Shown: piece after piece, positions 25,402 through 33,928 of the stretch
Layout of the letters: each line of letters starts with the position of its first letter
Position numbering within the stretch: the stretch's first letter is position 1
Source of the DNA: Chryseolinea sp.
GTDB lineage: Bacteria; Bacteroidota; Bacteroidia; Cytophagales; Cyclobacteriaceae
Length of the DNA: 37,878 bases
NCBI GenBank assembly: GCA_025923195.1
Contig: JAICGJ010000036.1
Coordinates: 1 to 37,878, forward strand
Reading direction: 5' to 3'
The notes under the pieces: generated by a model
Database searches by the model: none
The model's input: only the letters and a program-made list of their open reading frames with translations
What the model was told of the DNA's origin: nothing
Translations under genes and position numbers: made by a program

Positions 25402-26619
25402 ATGACTTTGAGTACTACGACAACTACAACCTCCACCACGTTGGTTGCAAAGCCACGTGTTGCGTCTATTGATATCATGCGTGGTATCGTCATGGTTATA
25501 ATGGCATTGGATCATACCCGTGATTTTTACCACGCCGACGTGGCATTGTTTGATCCAACGGACTTGACAAAGACAAATCCCATCCTGTTTTTTACCAGAT
25601 TCATTACTCATTTTTGTGCACCTACGTTCGTTTTTCTGTCAGGAGTTTCCGCCTATATCAGCCGCCAGCGAAAATCACCAAAAGAATTGTCATTGTTTCT
25701 ATTTACCAGAGGTTTGTGGCTTGTTGTGTTGGAATTTACAGTGGTTCGCTTTGGACTGGTATTCAACCTGTATTATGACTTCGTAATCTTCCAGGTTATT
25801 TGGGTTATCGGAGCTTCAATGATGGTGTTGTCCGTCCTTACGTACTTGCCTCAAAAATTTATTCTTGCTCTGGGGCTAGTGCTTATTTTTGGTCACAACC
25901 TACTCGATTTAGTAAGACTTAAGCCAGATGACCCCGGCCATTTCTGGTGGGCAATCCTCCAACAGGGAGGATTTTTTCCAACGGCATCGGGAACTGTCGT
26001 GCTTGCAGCCTATCCTTTGATACCTTGGCTGGGTATCATGTTAGCGGGTTATGGAATTGGGTATATATATGACCGAAATTTTGATTCAGAAAATCGTAAA
26101 AAAATATTGCGCATCGCTGGTGTGATTGCTCTCTTAATATTCATCGTGTTGCGAGCTACCAATGCGTATGGAGATCCCACGTCGTGGAGTTCCCAGAAAA
26201 ATCCAGTATTTACGTTTATGAGCTTTATCAACGTTACCAAGTATCCCGTGAGTCTGCTATATACATTGGTTACGTTGGGACCCGTGCTCATTCTCCTTCC
26301 ATGGATGGAGAGACTACGAATCGGCTCGCTGGAGCCATTGAGGATCATAGGGCGCGTACCTTTGTTTTATTACATTCTTCATTTTTTCCTGATCCACATA
26401 ACGTCAGTTTGTATTTATTTGATCGACAACGGACTCACTTGGAGTGACCTTGATTTTCATTTCTCAAAAGGTTTTGGCGGAATACCACCCGGCGCCGGTT
26501 ACACTTTGGTATGGGTTTATGTCGCCTGGATTTCCATCGTCATTGCCCTCTATCCCGTTTGTAGATGGTACTATCATTACAAAAGCCATCGTGGTCATTG
26601 GTGGCTGGGGTACGTTTAA
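25402..26619 (+). CDS. DUF1624/HGSNAT-like membrane acyltransferase
   Basis: 405 residues, with 10 or so membrane helices. It opens with a polar Thr-rich tail and then RVASIDIMRGIVMVIMALDH, the typical start of heparan-alpha-glucosaminide N-acetyltransferase catalytic domain (DUF1624) proteins, with the DHTRDFY loop next. Other family-like parts are FCAPTFVFLSGVSAYI and PLFYYILHFFLIH. Eukaryotic HGSNAT passes acetyl groups across the membrane to glucosamine; bacterial members probably acylate sugars or envelope glycans. The substrate is unknown. It has its own likely promoter, and its 3' end runs into a period-7 repeat. Confidence 0.85.
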   Translation: MTLSTTTTTTSTTLVAKPRVASIDIMRGIVMVIMALDHTRDFYHADVALFDPTDLTKTNPILFFTRFITHFCAPTFVFLSGVSAYISRQRKSPKELSLFLFTRGLWLVVLEFTVVRFGLVFNLYYDFVIFQVIWVIGASMMVLSVLTYLPQKFILALGLVLIFGHNLLDLVRLKPDDPGHFWWAILQQGGFFPTASGTVVLAAYPLIPWLGIMLAGYGIGYIYDRNFDSENRKKILRIAGVIALLIFIVLRATNAYGDPTSWSSQKNPVFTFMSFINVTKYPVSLLYTLVTLGPVLILLPWMERLRIGSLEPLRIIGRVPLFYYILHFFLIHITSVCIYLIDNGLTWSDLDFHFSKGFGGIPPGAGYTLVWVYVAWISIVIALYPVCRWYYHYKSHRGHWWLGYV

Positions 26620-26630
26620 TGACGCGCGGA

Positions 26631-26686
26631 GGTAGATGGTTAGCAGGTAATCAGGTAAGCGGTAAGCGGTAATCGGTAATCGGTGG
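26631..26686. repeat. Period-7 repeat array, consensus GGTAAKC
   Basis: Seven heptamers: GGTAGAT, GGTTAGC, GGTAATC, GGTAAGC, GGTAAGC, GGTAATC, GGTAATC, then GGTGG, with single extra A bases after the second and third units. It begins 11 bases after the acyltransferase stop. It is not self-complementary, unlike the array at 21944. Confidence 0.85.
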
Positions 26687-26871
26687 AATTTCATAGGCCG
26701 GCGTTGATGGCTTTGCTAAGGTTATCATTTGCGCGGGTCTCTCAAATGTGCAGATTGAGAAAGAAGTATTGAACCCGCATAAAATTCATAAACAAAATTC
26801 GCCACACATGTTTAATTTGTGTTGCGCTGTTACGGATTGTTGTACATTATGTCACCGACCGTCGGACCATT

Positions 26872-29490
26872 ATGACAAGAATTCCTGTCCTTCTCCTACT
26901 GTTCGTCTGTACACAGGTTGTTGCCCAACGTGCAGCCTATGTATTTTTTCCAAAATCATCACCAGTCGAATTCGCGGCCGATAAAATTAACAGAAGCTTG
27001 TTGAAAGAGGGGTTTAGGGTCAGCGCATCACAAATTACGGCTGCAGACAAACCGGATGTAAAAATTGTGCTGTCGCTAACAGGTGATAGTTCCTGGATCC
27101 GCTCCGTGGCTGATACCGTGCCGACGTTAGTACATGGCGTGGGACCCGAGGGATTCAGCATTCAGAAGCTGAACAATAGTGAAACAATATTAATTTTTGT
27201 CTCAGCAAAGGATGCTGGCGGATTGATGTATGGAGGATTGGAGCTTGCGGAAATAATAAGATCTCACGGCTTCGACGCTGTGACAGATCAGGTCCAGAAC
27301 CCTTATATGAAAAAAAGAGGAGTAAAAATGAATATTCCTCTTGATGTCCGTACCCCTAGCTACACCGATGTATCCGATGCGGCCCAGAACAACATACCTG
27401 AAATGTGGAACATGGATTTCTGGAAGGAATATCTTGACAGCCTTGCCAGCTACAGATTCAACTTTGTTTCGCTTTGGAGCCTTCACCCGTTCCCGTCACT
27501 TGTCAAAGTGCCGGAATACCCGGATGTGGCGTTGAATGATGTACATCGCTCCAAAGCCACGTTCAAAGAATACTATTCCACGAGGGCAACAGGTTTTGAT
27601 GCGCCTGAAATTGTAAACAATTACGAGGTGGTGAAAAAAATTTCTATCGACGAAAAAATAAAATTCTGGCAGGAAATAATGCAATACGGCAAAGACAGGA
27701 ACATCAGCTTCTTCATTGTGACTTGGAATATTTACACAGGTGCAGCCAAAGGAAAACACGGCATCACGGATGATATCAACAACCCGGTTACAATAGATTA
27801 TTACCGCAAAAGTGTGAGGCAGCTATTTATTACGTACCCCCTATTGGCTGGCATTGGGCTAACCACAGGAGAGAATATGCCAGGTTCTGATTTTCAGACA
27901 AAAGAGGATTGGGCGTTCGATACCTACGGGCAGGGAGTAATAGATGTAACCAAAATTCAGACCGGTCGAAAGATCACCCTTATCCACCGGCAGCATGAGG
28001 CCGGAGCCAGAGATATAGTAAAAAGGTTTGCCCCTTTGATCGCAAACAGGAATATCAATTTTGTATTCAGTTTCAAATATGCCCAGGCACATGTGTACAG
28101 CGCGACCACTCAAATACACCATCATGAATTTGTAAAGCAGATTCAGGGAACAAAGGGGTTTAAGACACTATGGACCCTTCGCAATGACGACGTCTATTAC
28201 TTCCGTTGGGGTTCGCCGGATTTTGTGCGGGAGTTTATGAAGAACATGCCTACCGATGTCACGGAGGGATACTATTACGGATCGGACCAGTATGTCTGGG
28301 GTCGAGAATTTTTGGACAAGTATCCTGCCGGGAAAAGACAAATCGAGATTGCCAAACACTGGTACCAATGGATGTTGTGGGGGCGGCTGGGCTACAATCC
28401 AGAAATAAGCAATGAACGTCTTATCGCGCACCTGCAAATAATGTTTCCGCAGACTGATGCCAAGCGACTTTTTGACGCCTGGCAATCCGCATCTAATATT
28501 TACCCATTGACTACCGGATTTCACTATGGCGCACTTGATTTTCAATGGTACATCGAAGCTTGTAAGTCACGACCGGAACCGGCTCAAACACCATCGGGTT
28601 TTCATGACATCAATCGTTTTATTACACTGCCTCCATATAAGGCGACAGGATTTATTTCCATTCCCGACTATGTTAAGATGAAGATGGAGAATAAGGCGTT
28701 GCAGGGCAAGACACCCCTGGAGGTTGCCAACACCATTAACACATTATCAGACCATGCGCTTCGACTTGTTAAAAGTCTTTCCACTGCGGGTAGCGACGAA
28801 CTCTACAAAACCATTGAGGATATTAAAGCAATATCATACTTGGGAAAATATTATGCCCATAAGATCAACGCTGCAACTAACCTTGGCTTGTACAATAGCC
28901 AAGAGAGTTCTGCTCGACATGAATCCATAATCAGTGAGTTGAATACCTCGGCATTGTATTGGAGGTATTTTGCATCGACGGCTTTGGCGCGTTACAAAAA
29001 TCCTCTTTGGACCAATAGGGTCGGTCACGTGGATTGGAAGAACCTTTATCAATATGTTGTTAAAGATATAGTGGATCAGCACGGCGAGGTTAACCTTCCA
29101 AATATGGACCCGACACCAGGCGGAAAGATACTTGAATCCGAATCGGCGGAGCTGGAAAATCTGAGAGAAATGAGTGACATTAAGGGATTTACCGGATCCG
29201 GATATGTCTCTCCTACTAATGCAGATAACAAAATCTCATGGAAGTATCAGGCGCCTGTCACGGGTGATTACGTATTGGAATTCAGGTATATTTCTGATAA
29301 CAGGATAGCCAAGGTGCCCGTTATCATCAACGACGCTCCATCTTCGGAAATAATTTTATGGTCAAGTGGCAGCGCAGAAAACTGGGTATGGGATAAAGCC
29401 GAAGTTAATCTCTCAAAGGGAGATCACAATATCTCAATAAAAATTCCGGAAGAAATTATTCTCGATCACATTAATATTTATAGACGATAG
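26872..29490 (+). CDS. Exported glycoside-hydrolase-like protein with C-terminal CBM6/35-type domain, 872 aa
   Basis: A signal peptide (residues 1-19, ending VVAQR) is followed by a small alpha/beta domain (about 22-145) like the non-catalytic N-terminal domain of GH20/GH67/GH84 enzymes (AADKINRSLLKEGFRVSASQ, GGLMYGGLELAEII). A probable TIM barrel spans about 150-560 (MKKRGVKMNIPLDVRTP, FNFVSLWSLHPFPSL, TTGENMPG, DVTEGYYYGSDQYVWG). A helical region follows to about 740. The last 125 residues (ILESESAELENL, GFTGSGYVSPTN, ISIKIPEEIILDHINIYR) form a CBM6/CBM35-like beta-sandwich. It is probably a glycosidase acting on uronic-acid or amino-sugar glycans, but no catalytic pair can be assigned with safety. 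It belongs to a carbohydrate-use neighbourhood with SusD and regulator remnants. Confidence 0.8.
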   Translation: MTRIPVLLLLFVCTQVVAQRAAYVFFPKSSPVEFAADKINRSLLKEGFRVSASQITAADKPDVKIVLSLTGDSSWIRSVADTVPTLVHGVGPEGFSIQKLNNSETILIFVSAKDAGGLMYGGLELAEIIRSHGFDAVTDQVQNPYMKKRGVKMNIPLDVRTPSYTDVSDAAQNNIPEMWNMDFWKEYLDSLASYRFNFVSLWSLHPFPSLVKVPEYPDVALNDVHRSKATFKEYYSTRATGFDAPEIVNNYEVVKKISIDEKIKFWQEIMQYGKDRNISFFIVTWNIYTGAAKGKHGITDDINNPVTIDYYRKSVRQLFITYPLLAGIGLTTGENMPGSDFQTKEDWAFDTYGQGVIDVTKIQTGRKITLIHRQHEAGARDIVKRFAPLIANRNINFVFSFKYAQAHVYSATTQIHHHEFVKQIQGTKGFKTLWTLRNDDVYYFRWGSPDFVREFMKNMPTDVTEGYYYGSDQYVWGREFLDKYPAGKRQIEIAKHWYQWMLWGRLGYNPEISNERLIAHLQIMFPQTDAKRLFDAWQSASNIYPLTTGFHYGALDFQWYIEACKSRPEPAQTPSGFHDINRFITLPPYKATGFISIPDYVKMKMENKALQGKTPLEVANTINTLSDHALRLVKSLSTAGSDELYKTIEDIKAISYLGKYYAHKINAATNLGLYNSQESSARHESIISELNTSALYWRYFASTALARYKNPLWTNRVGHVDWKNLYQYVVKDIVDQHGEVNLPNMDPTPGGKILESESAELENLREMSDIKGFTGSGYVSPTNADNKISWKYQAPVTGDYVLEFRYISDNRIAKVPVIINDAPSSEIILWSSGSAENWVWDKAEVNLSKGDHNISIKIPEEIILDHINIYRR

Positions 29491-29545
29491 GACTACTTAA
29501 AAAATTTCAATCGAGGACGGTAGGCAGTGCAGGTGGCCGCTTATG

Positions 29546-29735
29546 CTACAGATCAACTTCGCTGTCGATTGTGGACATGTACTCAGATGGACTCACACCG
29601 AATAATTTCCTAAAGCAAGTTCTGAAGTATTGCAAATCATTGAAGCCAACCGCTGTACGTTACCTCGGCCACCGTAAGCTTTTGTTGTTTGAGTAGCTGT
29701 GCAGCGCGTTTAAGCCGAATCGTGCGAATAAATTC
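29546..29735 (-). pseudogene. AraC-type HTH end of a hybrid two-component regulator, frameshifted
   Basis: The minus strand reads EFIRTIRLKRAAQLLKQQ and TVAEVTYS, then shifts frame by one base (an extra G near 29648-29655), then reads VGFNDLQYFRTCFRKLFG and VSPSEYMS before a TAG at 29546. This is the conserved C-terminal AraC domain of Bacteroidota hybrid two-component systems. It has no start and its beginning meets an inverted fragment at about 29736. Non-functional. Confidence 0.8.
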
Positions 29736-29925
29736 CACCGATCAAAAAGGGTTTATGTGGTTTGGTACTAGAAATGGGTTGAATCGTTATGATGGCGTTG
29801 AGTTTAAGATCTATGAATATGTTTATGGCGATAGCACCAGCCTGAGCGGAAATTTTGTCAATTCTTTGGTTGAAGATAGCGTTGGAAATATTTGGGTGGG
29901 AACTCTTGACGCAGGATTGTCCGTC
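29736..29925 (+). pseudogene. Inverted Reg_prop fragment of a hybrid two-component regulator
   Basis: The plus strand reads DQKGFMWFGTRNGLNRYDG, then DSTSLSGNFVNSLVED and GNIWVGTLDAGLS. These are the first two blades of the periplasmic Reg_prop propeller that normally follow the signal peptide of a hybrid two-component sensor. Both flanking pieces of the same kind of gene are on the minus strand, so this piece is reversed relative to them. After about 29930 the frame runs into unrelated sequence and stops. Confidence 0.75.
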
Positions 29926-30048
29926 AGAAAAAAGCTGCTCAAACTTAATGTTGCCTATAGTATTATACGGCTGCGCATGTAACGTGGCCGTAGTAACTGC
30001 TAACATCGATTTGAAAATTACTAACGCTACTACAATTGCTGATTTCAT
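29922..30048 (-). pseudogene. Signal peptide and first residues of a hybrid two-component regulator
   Basis: From an ATG at 30048 the minus strand encodes a signal peptide (AIVVALVIFKSMLAVTTATL), then HAQPYNTIGNIKFEQLFSDG, the usual lead into the first Reg_prop blade (xFExLSxxDGLS). It then enters the inverted fragment and loses similarity. Together with the two pieces to the left it represents one decayed regulator gene, from which about 1100 residues are missing. Confidence 0.6.
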
Positions 30049-30261
30049 ATTTACAATTATATGCACGTTATGTGGTCGGTATATTATTGTATCTTATAAA
30101 ATAAGAATAAAAATACCTCTTTAAACCATGAATTGACGAACAGAAGTTGATACATCTTAAGTCTATATAAACCATACGATTTTCTTCCGCAAAAAGAATT
30201 TTATTACCGTTCAAACCACGCTCCTGCAGGAGGATCCCGGCAAAAAAATGCGAAAAGTAAA

Positions 30262-30285
30262 AGCAATAGGCCGAAGCCTATTGCT
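30262..30285 (-). terminator. Intrinsic terminator with UUCG loop, after the TolB-like gene
   Basis: On the minus strand AGCAATAGGC, TTCG, GCCTATTGCT form a perfect 10-bp stem with a very stable UUCG tetraloop. It is followed by TTTTACTTTT. It starts 68 bases after the stop of the gene ending at 30353. Confidence 0.8.
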
Positions 30286-30352
30286 ACTTACTCATCACAA
30301 AACCCAATTAACGTGATGATAGACCTGTAATTCAATCATGGGGTTAGATATT

Positions 30353-31879
30353 TTACTTGCCTGAATTGCTCACGAAAGCAATGCTTTTACTGTCGGGCGA
30401 CCATGAGGGAACATTGATCGTTCCCTGGCCACCATATAGATAAGCAATTACTTTCGGAGCTCCTCCAGCCGTTGGCATTAACTTCAAGGTTACCCTTTTA
30501 TAAGAAGGGTGGCTGTTCACGGGTATATCATATGGAAATGATATGTATGCAATCCATTTTCCATCAGGCGAAATGTGTGGAAACCAGTTGTTGTATTGGT
30601 CGAACGTCAATTGCTCATGTCCAGTACCATCGGGCTTCATACGCCAGAGCTGCATCGTTCCTGATTGGCTGCCATTGTAATAAATGTATTTGCCATCAGG
30701 CGAATATTCGCAACCGTCAACATGTTCCCCTTTTCCAGTATTGGTAAGCATCACTTCTTTACCTTTTCCGTCGATCGATTTTTTGTATATATCATACGTT
30801 GGATTATCGGCCCGTGTGGCGACGTATACTACCTCTTTGTTATTCGGCGCCCACCCGTGCAAATACGATGGCGTTTCTTCTGTGATTAGTTTGGGTTCAC
30901 CTCCCTCAATGGGTAACACATATACCGATGAACCTCCTCCTGGCAATCCCTCGCGGTGGTGACTGATTGCAATCAGTTTTCCATTGAAAGAAATGACGTG
31001 ATCGTTATTAAGCCTGTTAGCGGTACCGGTATTCAATTTCTGCGGCTCACCGCCTTCAATGGGAACGGTATAAAGCGAGCCGTCCATATTGATTAGCAGT
31101 TTTTTTCCATCGGGCATAAAATTGGGAGCTTCAAAGCGTCCATTTTTTTCATAAATGACTTTGCGCTTTCCATCAAACACATTCATAGTTTCAAGGCGGC
31201 ACCCAAGCCAACCCTCCTTACCTGGATTGTAAGTGTCTGGGACCGGCCTGTCAATACGGACATTGTATGCCCTCGCCTGTTCAACGACGTCTTCGTTGTG
31301 CGAAGAAATAAACAATCCAACCAACACGGAATCCTTAAAACTCGTCATCATATGCGACCCGATCGTCTGCAATGGTTCTCCCGGGTGGGCTGCACGCATA
31401 ATGATATTCTTGCCTATTCGTTCAAGCTGGAGGATCGTGTAGTTGTTTTTTGGGGGAAAAATTTCGTCTTCAGGGTCGCGCATAAATGCACCTCTTAGCT
31501 CACGCCATTGAAGAACTGTCAGCCCGTCGCCGTGAAGTGTCGCGTTAATGCTGGCTGCCTTTTCATCATCAGATTCCCTGATCATCAGCCCGATCTTCCG
31601 GTGAGCATCGGTACCCTTTCCGATAAATTCAAAGTTGGCCGTGATGACAAAATCGCCAGTCATCTTGTTGTACAAGTAATTGAATTCGTCTCTCTCGAAC
31701 CAAATGTTGTAACCGGCACCTTTTAAGGTGTAAGACTGGGTGGCTTCATCATATGTAGCACCTCCTGCATTGGCGGGTTTACCGATGTCCTTGTTGTTCT
31801 TGAATATTCCAATGCTTTCCTGTTGTGTAAAAGCGATGCTGCTTACAAAGCACAACGCTATAACGAGTACGTATTTCAT
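30353..31879 (-). CDS. Exported TolB-like beta-propeller protein with N-terminal lectin-like domain
   Basis: About 508 residues from the ATG at 31879, which opens a signal peptide (VLVIALCFVSSIAFTQQ). The 21 residues upstream in frame are unlikely to be translated. Residues about 30-200 form a concanavalin-like jelly roll (YLYNKMTGDFVITANFEF, RKIGLMIRESDDEKAASIN) of the DUF1349 kind. Residues about 220-500 hold at least five TolB/WD40-like (PD40) blades with the SPDGKYIYY pattern (FSPDGKYIYYNGS, ISPDGKWIAYISF, WSPDSKSIAFVS). It is probably periplasmic or surface-bound and may bind a glycan or process a peptide; it lacks a peptidase domain. Its strong terminator (30262-30285) makes it a single-gene unit or the last gene of one. 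Confidence 0.85.
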   Translation of the reverse strand: MKYVLVIALCFVSSIAFTQQESIGIFKNNKDIGKPANAGGATYDEATQSYTLKGAGYNIWFERDEFNYLYNKMTGDFVITANFEFIGKGTDAHRKIGLMIRESDDEKAASINATLHGDGLTVLQWRELRGAFMRDPEDEIFPPKNNYTILQLERIGKNIIMRAAHPGEPLQTIGSHMMTSFKDSVLVGLFISSHNEDVVEQARAYNVRIDRPVPDTYNPGKEGWLGCRLETMNVFDGKRKVIYEKNGRFEAPNFMPDGKKLLINMDGSLYTVPIEGGEPQKLNTGTANRLNNDHVISFNGKLIAISHHREGLPGGGSSVYVLPIEGGEPKLITEETPSYLHGWAPNNKEVVYVATRADNPTYDIYKKSIDGKGKEVMLTNTGKGEHVDGCEYSPDGKYIYYNGSQSGTMQLWRMKPDGTGHEQLTFDQYNNWFPHISPDGKWIAYISFPYDIPVNSHPSYKRVTLKLMPTAGGAPKVIAYLYGGQGTINVPSWSPDSKSIAFVSNSGK

Positions 31880-31985
31880 AAAATGGACTTGGGTTTTGTG
31901 AAAAAAAAATGAAAATGCTTCGGTAATGATAACAAAATGCAAGGATTAAATAGGCTTTAAGATACTCCATACGTTTTCGACATTT

Positions 31986-32360
31986 TTACTGCCACTCAGG
32001 ATTTTGTTTCAAAACGCCACGACTCAAATCAATAGCGTCAAGTGGAATAGGAAACACAAGATGTTTCGGCTGCGCAAGAGCACCTGTGTTTATATTTGGA
32101 ATTGTCCTTTCCTCATTGGGAAAATACGCTTTGATCGTCTCGGACAGCACTTCCCACCGCATAAGATCAAATAATCGGTGCCCTTCCATTCCCAGCTCTA
32201 TCCTGCGTTCAAACCGTACCGCCTTTCTTGCAAAATCCTGGTTGGGAAAGGAAGGAGCAGTTTCTTGTGAGGTGCCTTTCTTAACAACGGCTACCCCCGG
32301 GATGGGCTGCCCGGGCTGAACATGCCGTCGTCCAAAAATTTGTGTAAAGAATTTTATCAT
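31986..32360 (-). pseudogene. C-terminal stub of a RagB/SusD outer-membrane lipoprotein
   Basis: About 124 residues match only the end of SusD proteins: FERRIELGMEGHRLFDLMRW, then a long gap-like section and HLVFPIPLDAIDLSRGVLKQ ending NPEWQ. SusD proteins have about 500-600 residues with a lipoprotein signal; here the first 400 or more residues and the signal are missing, and no SusC lies upstream. The first 15-20 residues (MIKFFTQIFGRR) do not look like SusD and may be from the junction. It is probably a remnant of a deleted SusCD pair and non-functional. Confidence 0.8.
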
Positions 32361-32634
32361 AGCTGGGTGTTTTATTTACTCATCGGTCTGACCGGACCGG
32401 AATGCATCAAAATTGGAGGGAACTTTCAAGAAACAGCGATGGCAGAATCAGCAATTGTAGGGGGTATTTTTACAAAAAAGCCTGATAAAGGGCTTTCAAT
32501 CGGTTTAAGGAGTCGGAACATGCCGTGGTATCCTCGTATCCAAAATTTTAATCAGCTGACTGGATGAAAGTAAATGCATTAGCGCCCATCTGGCTTAAAA
32601 TTTTAACTTAGTCGTTTAAAATCGAGCTGAGTCC
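32361..32634. other. Region between the SusD stub and the esterase gene
   Basis: It should hold the promoter of the esterase gene, but no TAnnTTTG was found. An 81-residue plus-strand frame (32322-32567) has no recognisable features. The break where the SusD gene was lost is likely near 32300-32360. Confidence 0.35.
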
Positions 32635-33510
32635 ATGAAGAATTTGACGACCATCCTGATTGCCTGTATTCTCATTTCAGGCAAGAACAACGCGGAAATA
32701 CTTACTGATTCCATAAGGATCGATGCCAATCAGAGATCATTCCATTTTATCAAGCCCGAAATCTTGGCGCCCGGTGCCAGCCTGGTTTTTGTCCTGCATG
32801 GTTCTGGTGGAAATGGGATTGATATGTTGAAGTCGACGACGAAGATGGCGCAAAGAGCTTCCTCGGAAAACACGCTCCTGGTGTACCCCAATGGTTACAA
32901 GAAATATTGGAACGAGTGCCGTAAGGCGGCCAGCTCGCTTGCGAACAAGGAAAATATAAACGAGGAAGCATTCTTCATCGCAATGATTGACTATTTCCGG
33001 AACAAATATAAAATCAACGATCGCCAAGTATTTGCAATTGGGACTTCTGGTGGTGGACACATGTGTTATAAGCTCGCGCTAACCATTCCTCAGAAGTTCA
33101 GGGCGATCGCTGCGATCATCGCCAACCTTCCCGACGACAATAATTTAGATTGTAAGGAGGCAGGTGTTGCCATCCCTGCGATGATAATTAATGGCACGGA
33201 CGATCCTGTTAATCCGTATGGGGGCGGTATGATGAAGGGTGGAAATTTTATTATGGGCACGGTGCGGTCTACAGAAATGACTTTTCAATATTGGGCACGG
33301 CTTGCAGGCTATTCAGGAGAACCTGTAAAAGAAAATATTCCAGACAATGACAAGTCAGATGGAAAAACAATCGAGCGGTATACCTATGACGCGCCCGGCA
33401 AACCTGAAGTTGTGTTGTTAAAAGTTATTGGCGGGAAACATGACTATCCAAATGATATAGATGTCCATATTGAGGGTCTTGAATTTTTTAGGCGTCAACT
33501 GAAAAAATAG
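32635..33510 (+). CDS. Exported PHB-depolymerase/LpqC-like esterase
   Basis: 291 residues with an alpha/beta-hydrolase fold. The oxyanion-hole strand is VFVLHGSGGNG. The nucleophile is Ser138 in GTSGGGHM, the acid is Asp189 or Asp190 in NGTDDPVNPYGG, and the base is His269 in GGKHDYP. This matches polyhydroxybutyrate-depolymerase/feruloyl-esterase-like (LpqC) enzymes, which cleave esters on plant polysaccharides or polyesters. The N-terminus has a short hydrophobic stretch (TTILIACILIS) that may be a lipobox (LIAC, Cys11) or a weak signal peptide. The VOC gene follows with one base between them, so they are cotranscribed. Confidence 0.85.
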   Translation: MKNLTTILIACILISGKNNAEILTDSIRIDANQRSFHFIKPEILAPGASLVFVLHGSGGNGIDMLKSTTKMAQRASSENTLLVYPNGYKKYWNECRKAASSLANKENINEEAFFIAMIDYFRNKYKINDRQVFAIGTSGGGHMCYKLALTIPQKFRAIAAIIANLPDDNNLDCKEAGVAIPAMIINGTDDPVNPYGGGMMKGGNFIMGTVRSTEMTFQYWARLAGYSGEPVKENIPDNDKSDGKTIERYTYDAPGKPEVVLLKVIGGKHDYPNDIDVHIEGLEFFRRQLKK

Positions 33511-33511
33511 C

Positions 33512-33892
33512 ATGCCATTCGCAAAGATTGTTCCATTGATGAAGTGTGTCGACATGACGGAGTCATTATCGTTTTACACAAACATTCTTGATTTTGAACT
33601 AATCGGAAGATGGCCCGAGAGCGGTTCCCCATCATTCAGTATAATTGAAAAAGATGGTATTGCCATACAGCTCTCCACCCATAGCGGGGACGGAGTAGTG
33701 GGCAATGCAGTCTATATTATAGTGAACGATATCGATAAGCTTTTCGATAAATACTTAGCAAGAGGATTGGATACCACAAAAAAAAGTGAATCACCTGTTC
33801 ACCAGGGTCCGTTGGACCAGACGTGGGGATGGCGTGAGTTCTACGTCACAGATCCCTCTGGTAATACAATCAGATTTGGCGAAAAACTTTAG
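33512..33892 (+). CDS. VOC-superfamily (glyoxalase/bleomycin-resistance-like) protein
   Basis: 126 residues, a single VOC domain with two beta-alpha-beta-beta-beta modules: VPLMKCVDMTESLSFYTNIL at the start, GIAIQLSTHSG, GNAVYIIVNDIDKLFDKYLA and WGWREFYVTDPSGNTIRFGE at the end. Members are metal-dependent lyases, dioxygenases or binding proteins. The C-terminal EFYVTDPSGN pattern and the Glu near the end fit metal binding, but the substrate is unknown. It starts one base after the esterase stop and lies 36 bases before an AraC gene on the same strand, so the three could form one operon. Confidence 0.88.
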   Translation: MPFAKIVPLMKCVDMTESLSFYTNILDFELIGRWPESGSPSFSIIEKDGIAIQLSTHSGDGVVGNAVYIIVNDIDKLFDKYLARGLDTTKKSESPVHQGPLDQTWGWREFYVTDPSGNTIRFGEKL

Positions 33893-33928
33893 CGACAAGT
33901 GATCCGTTAATCTGTTTATAAGAAGTTT

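Noticed and set aside
26464-26694. Minus-strand frame reading like FHRLPITAYRLPDYLL
   Set aside because: The pattern is just the translation of the heptamer repeat array, a familiar source of false small genes in Bacteroidota.
29710-30066. 118-residue minus-strand frame as an intact exported protein
   Set aside because: Only its first 40 residues are protein-like; the rest is the reverse reading of an inverted Reg_prop fragment, so it is part of a pseudogene.
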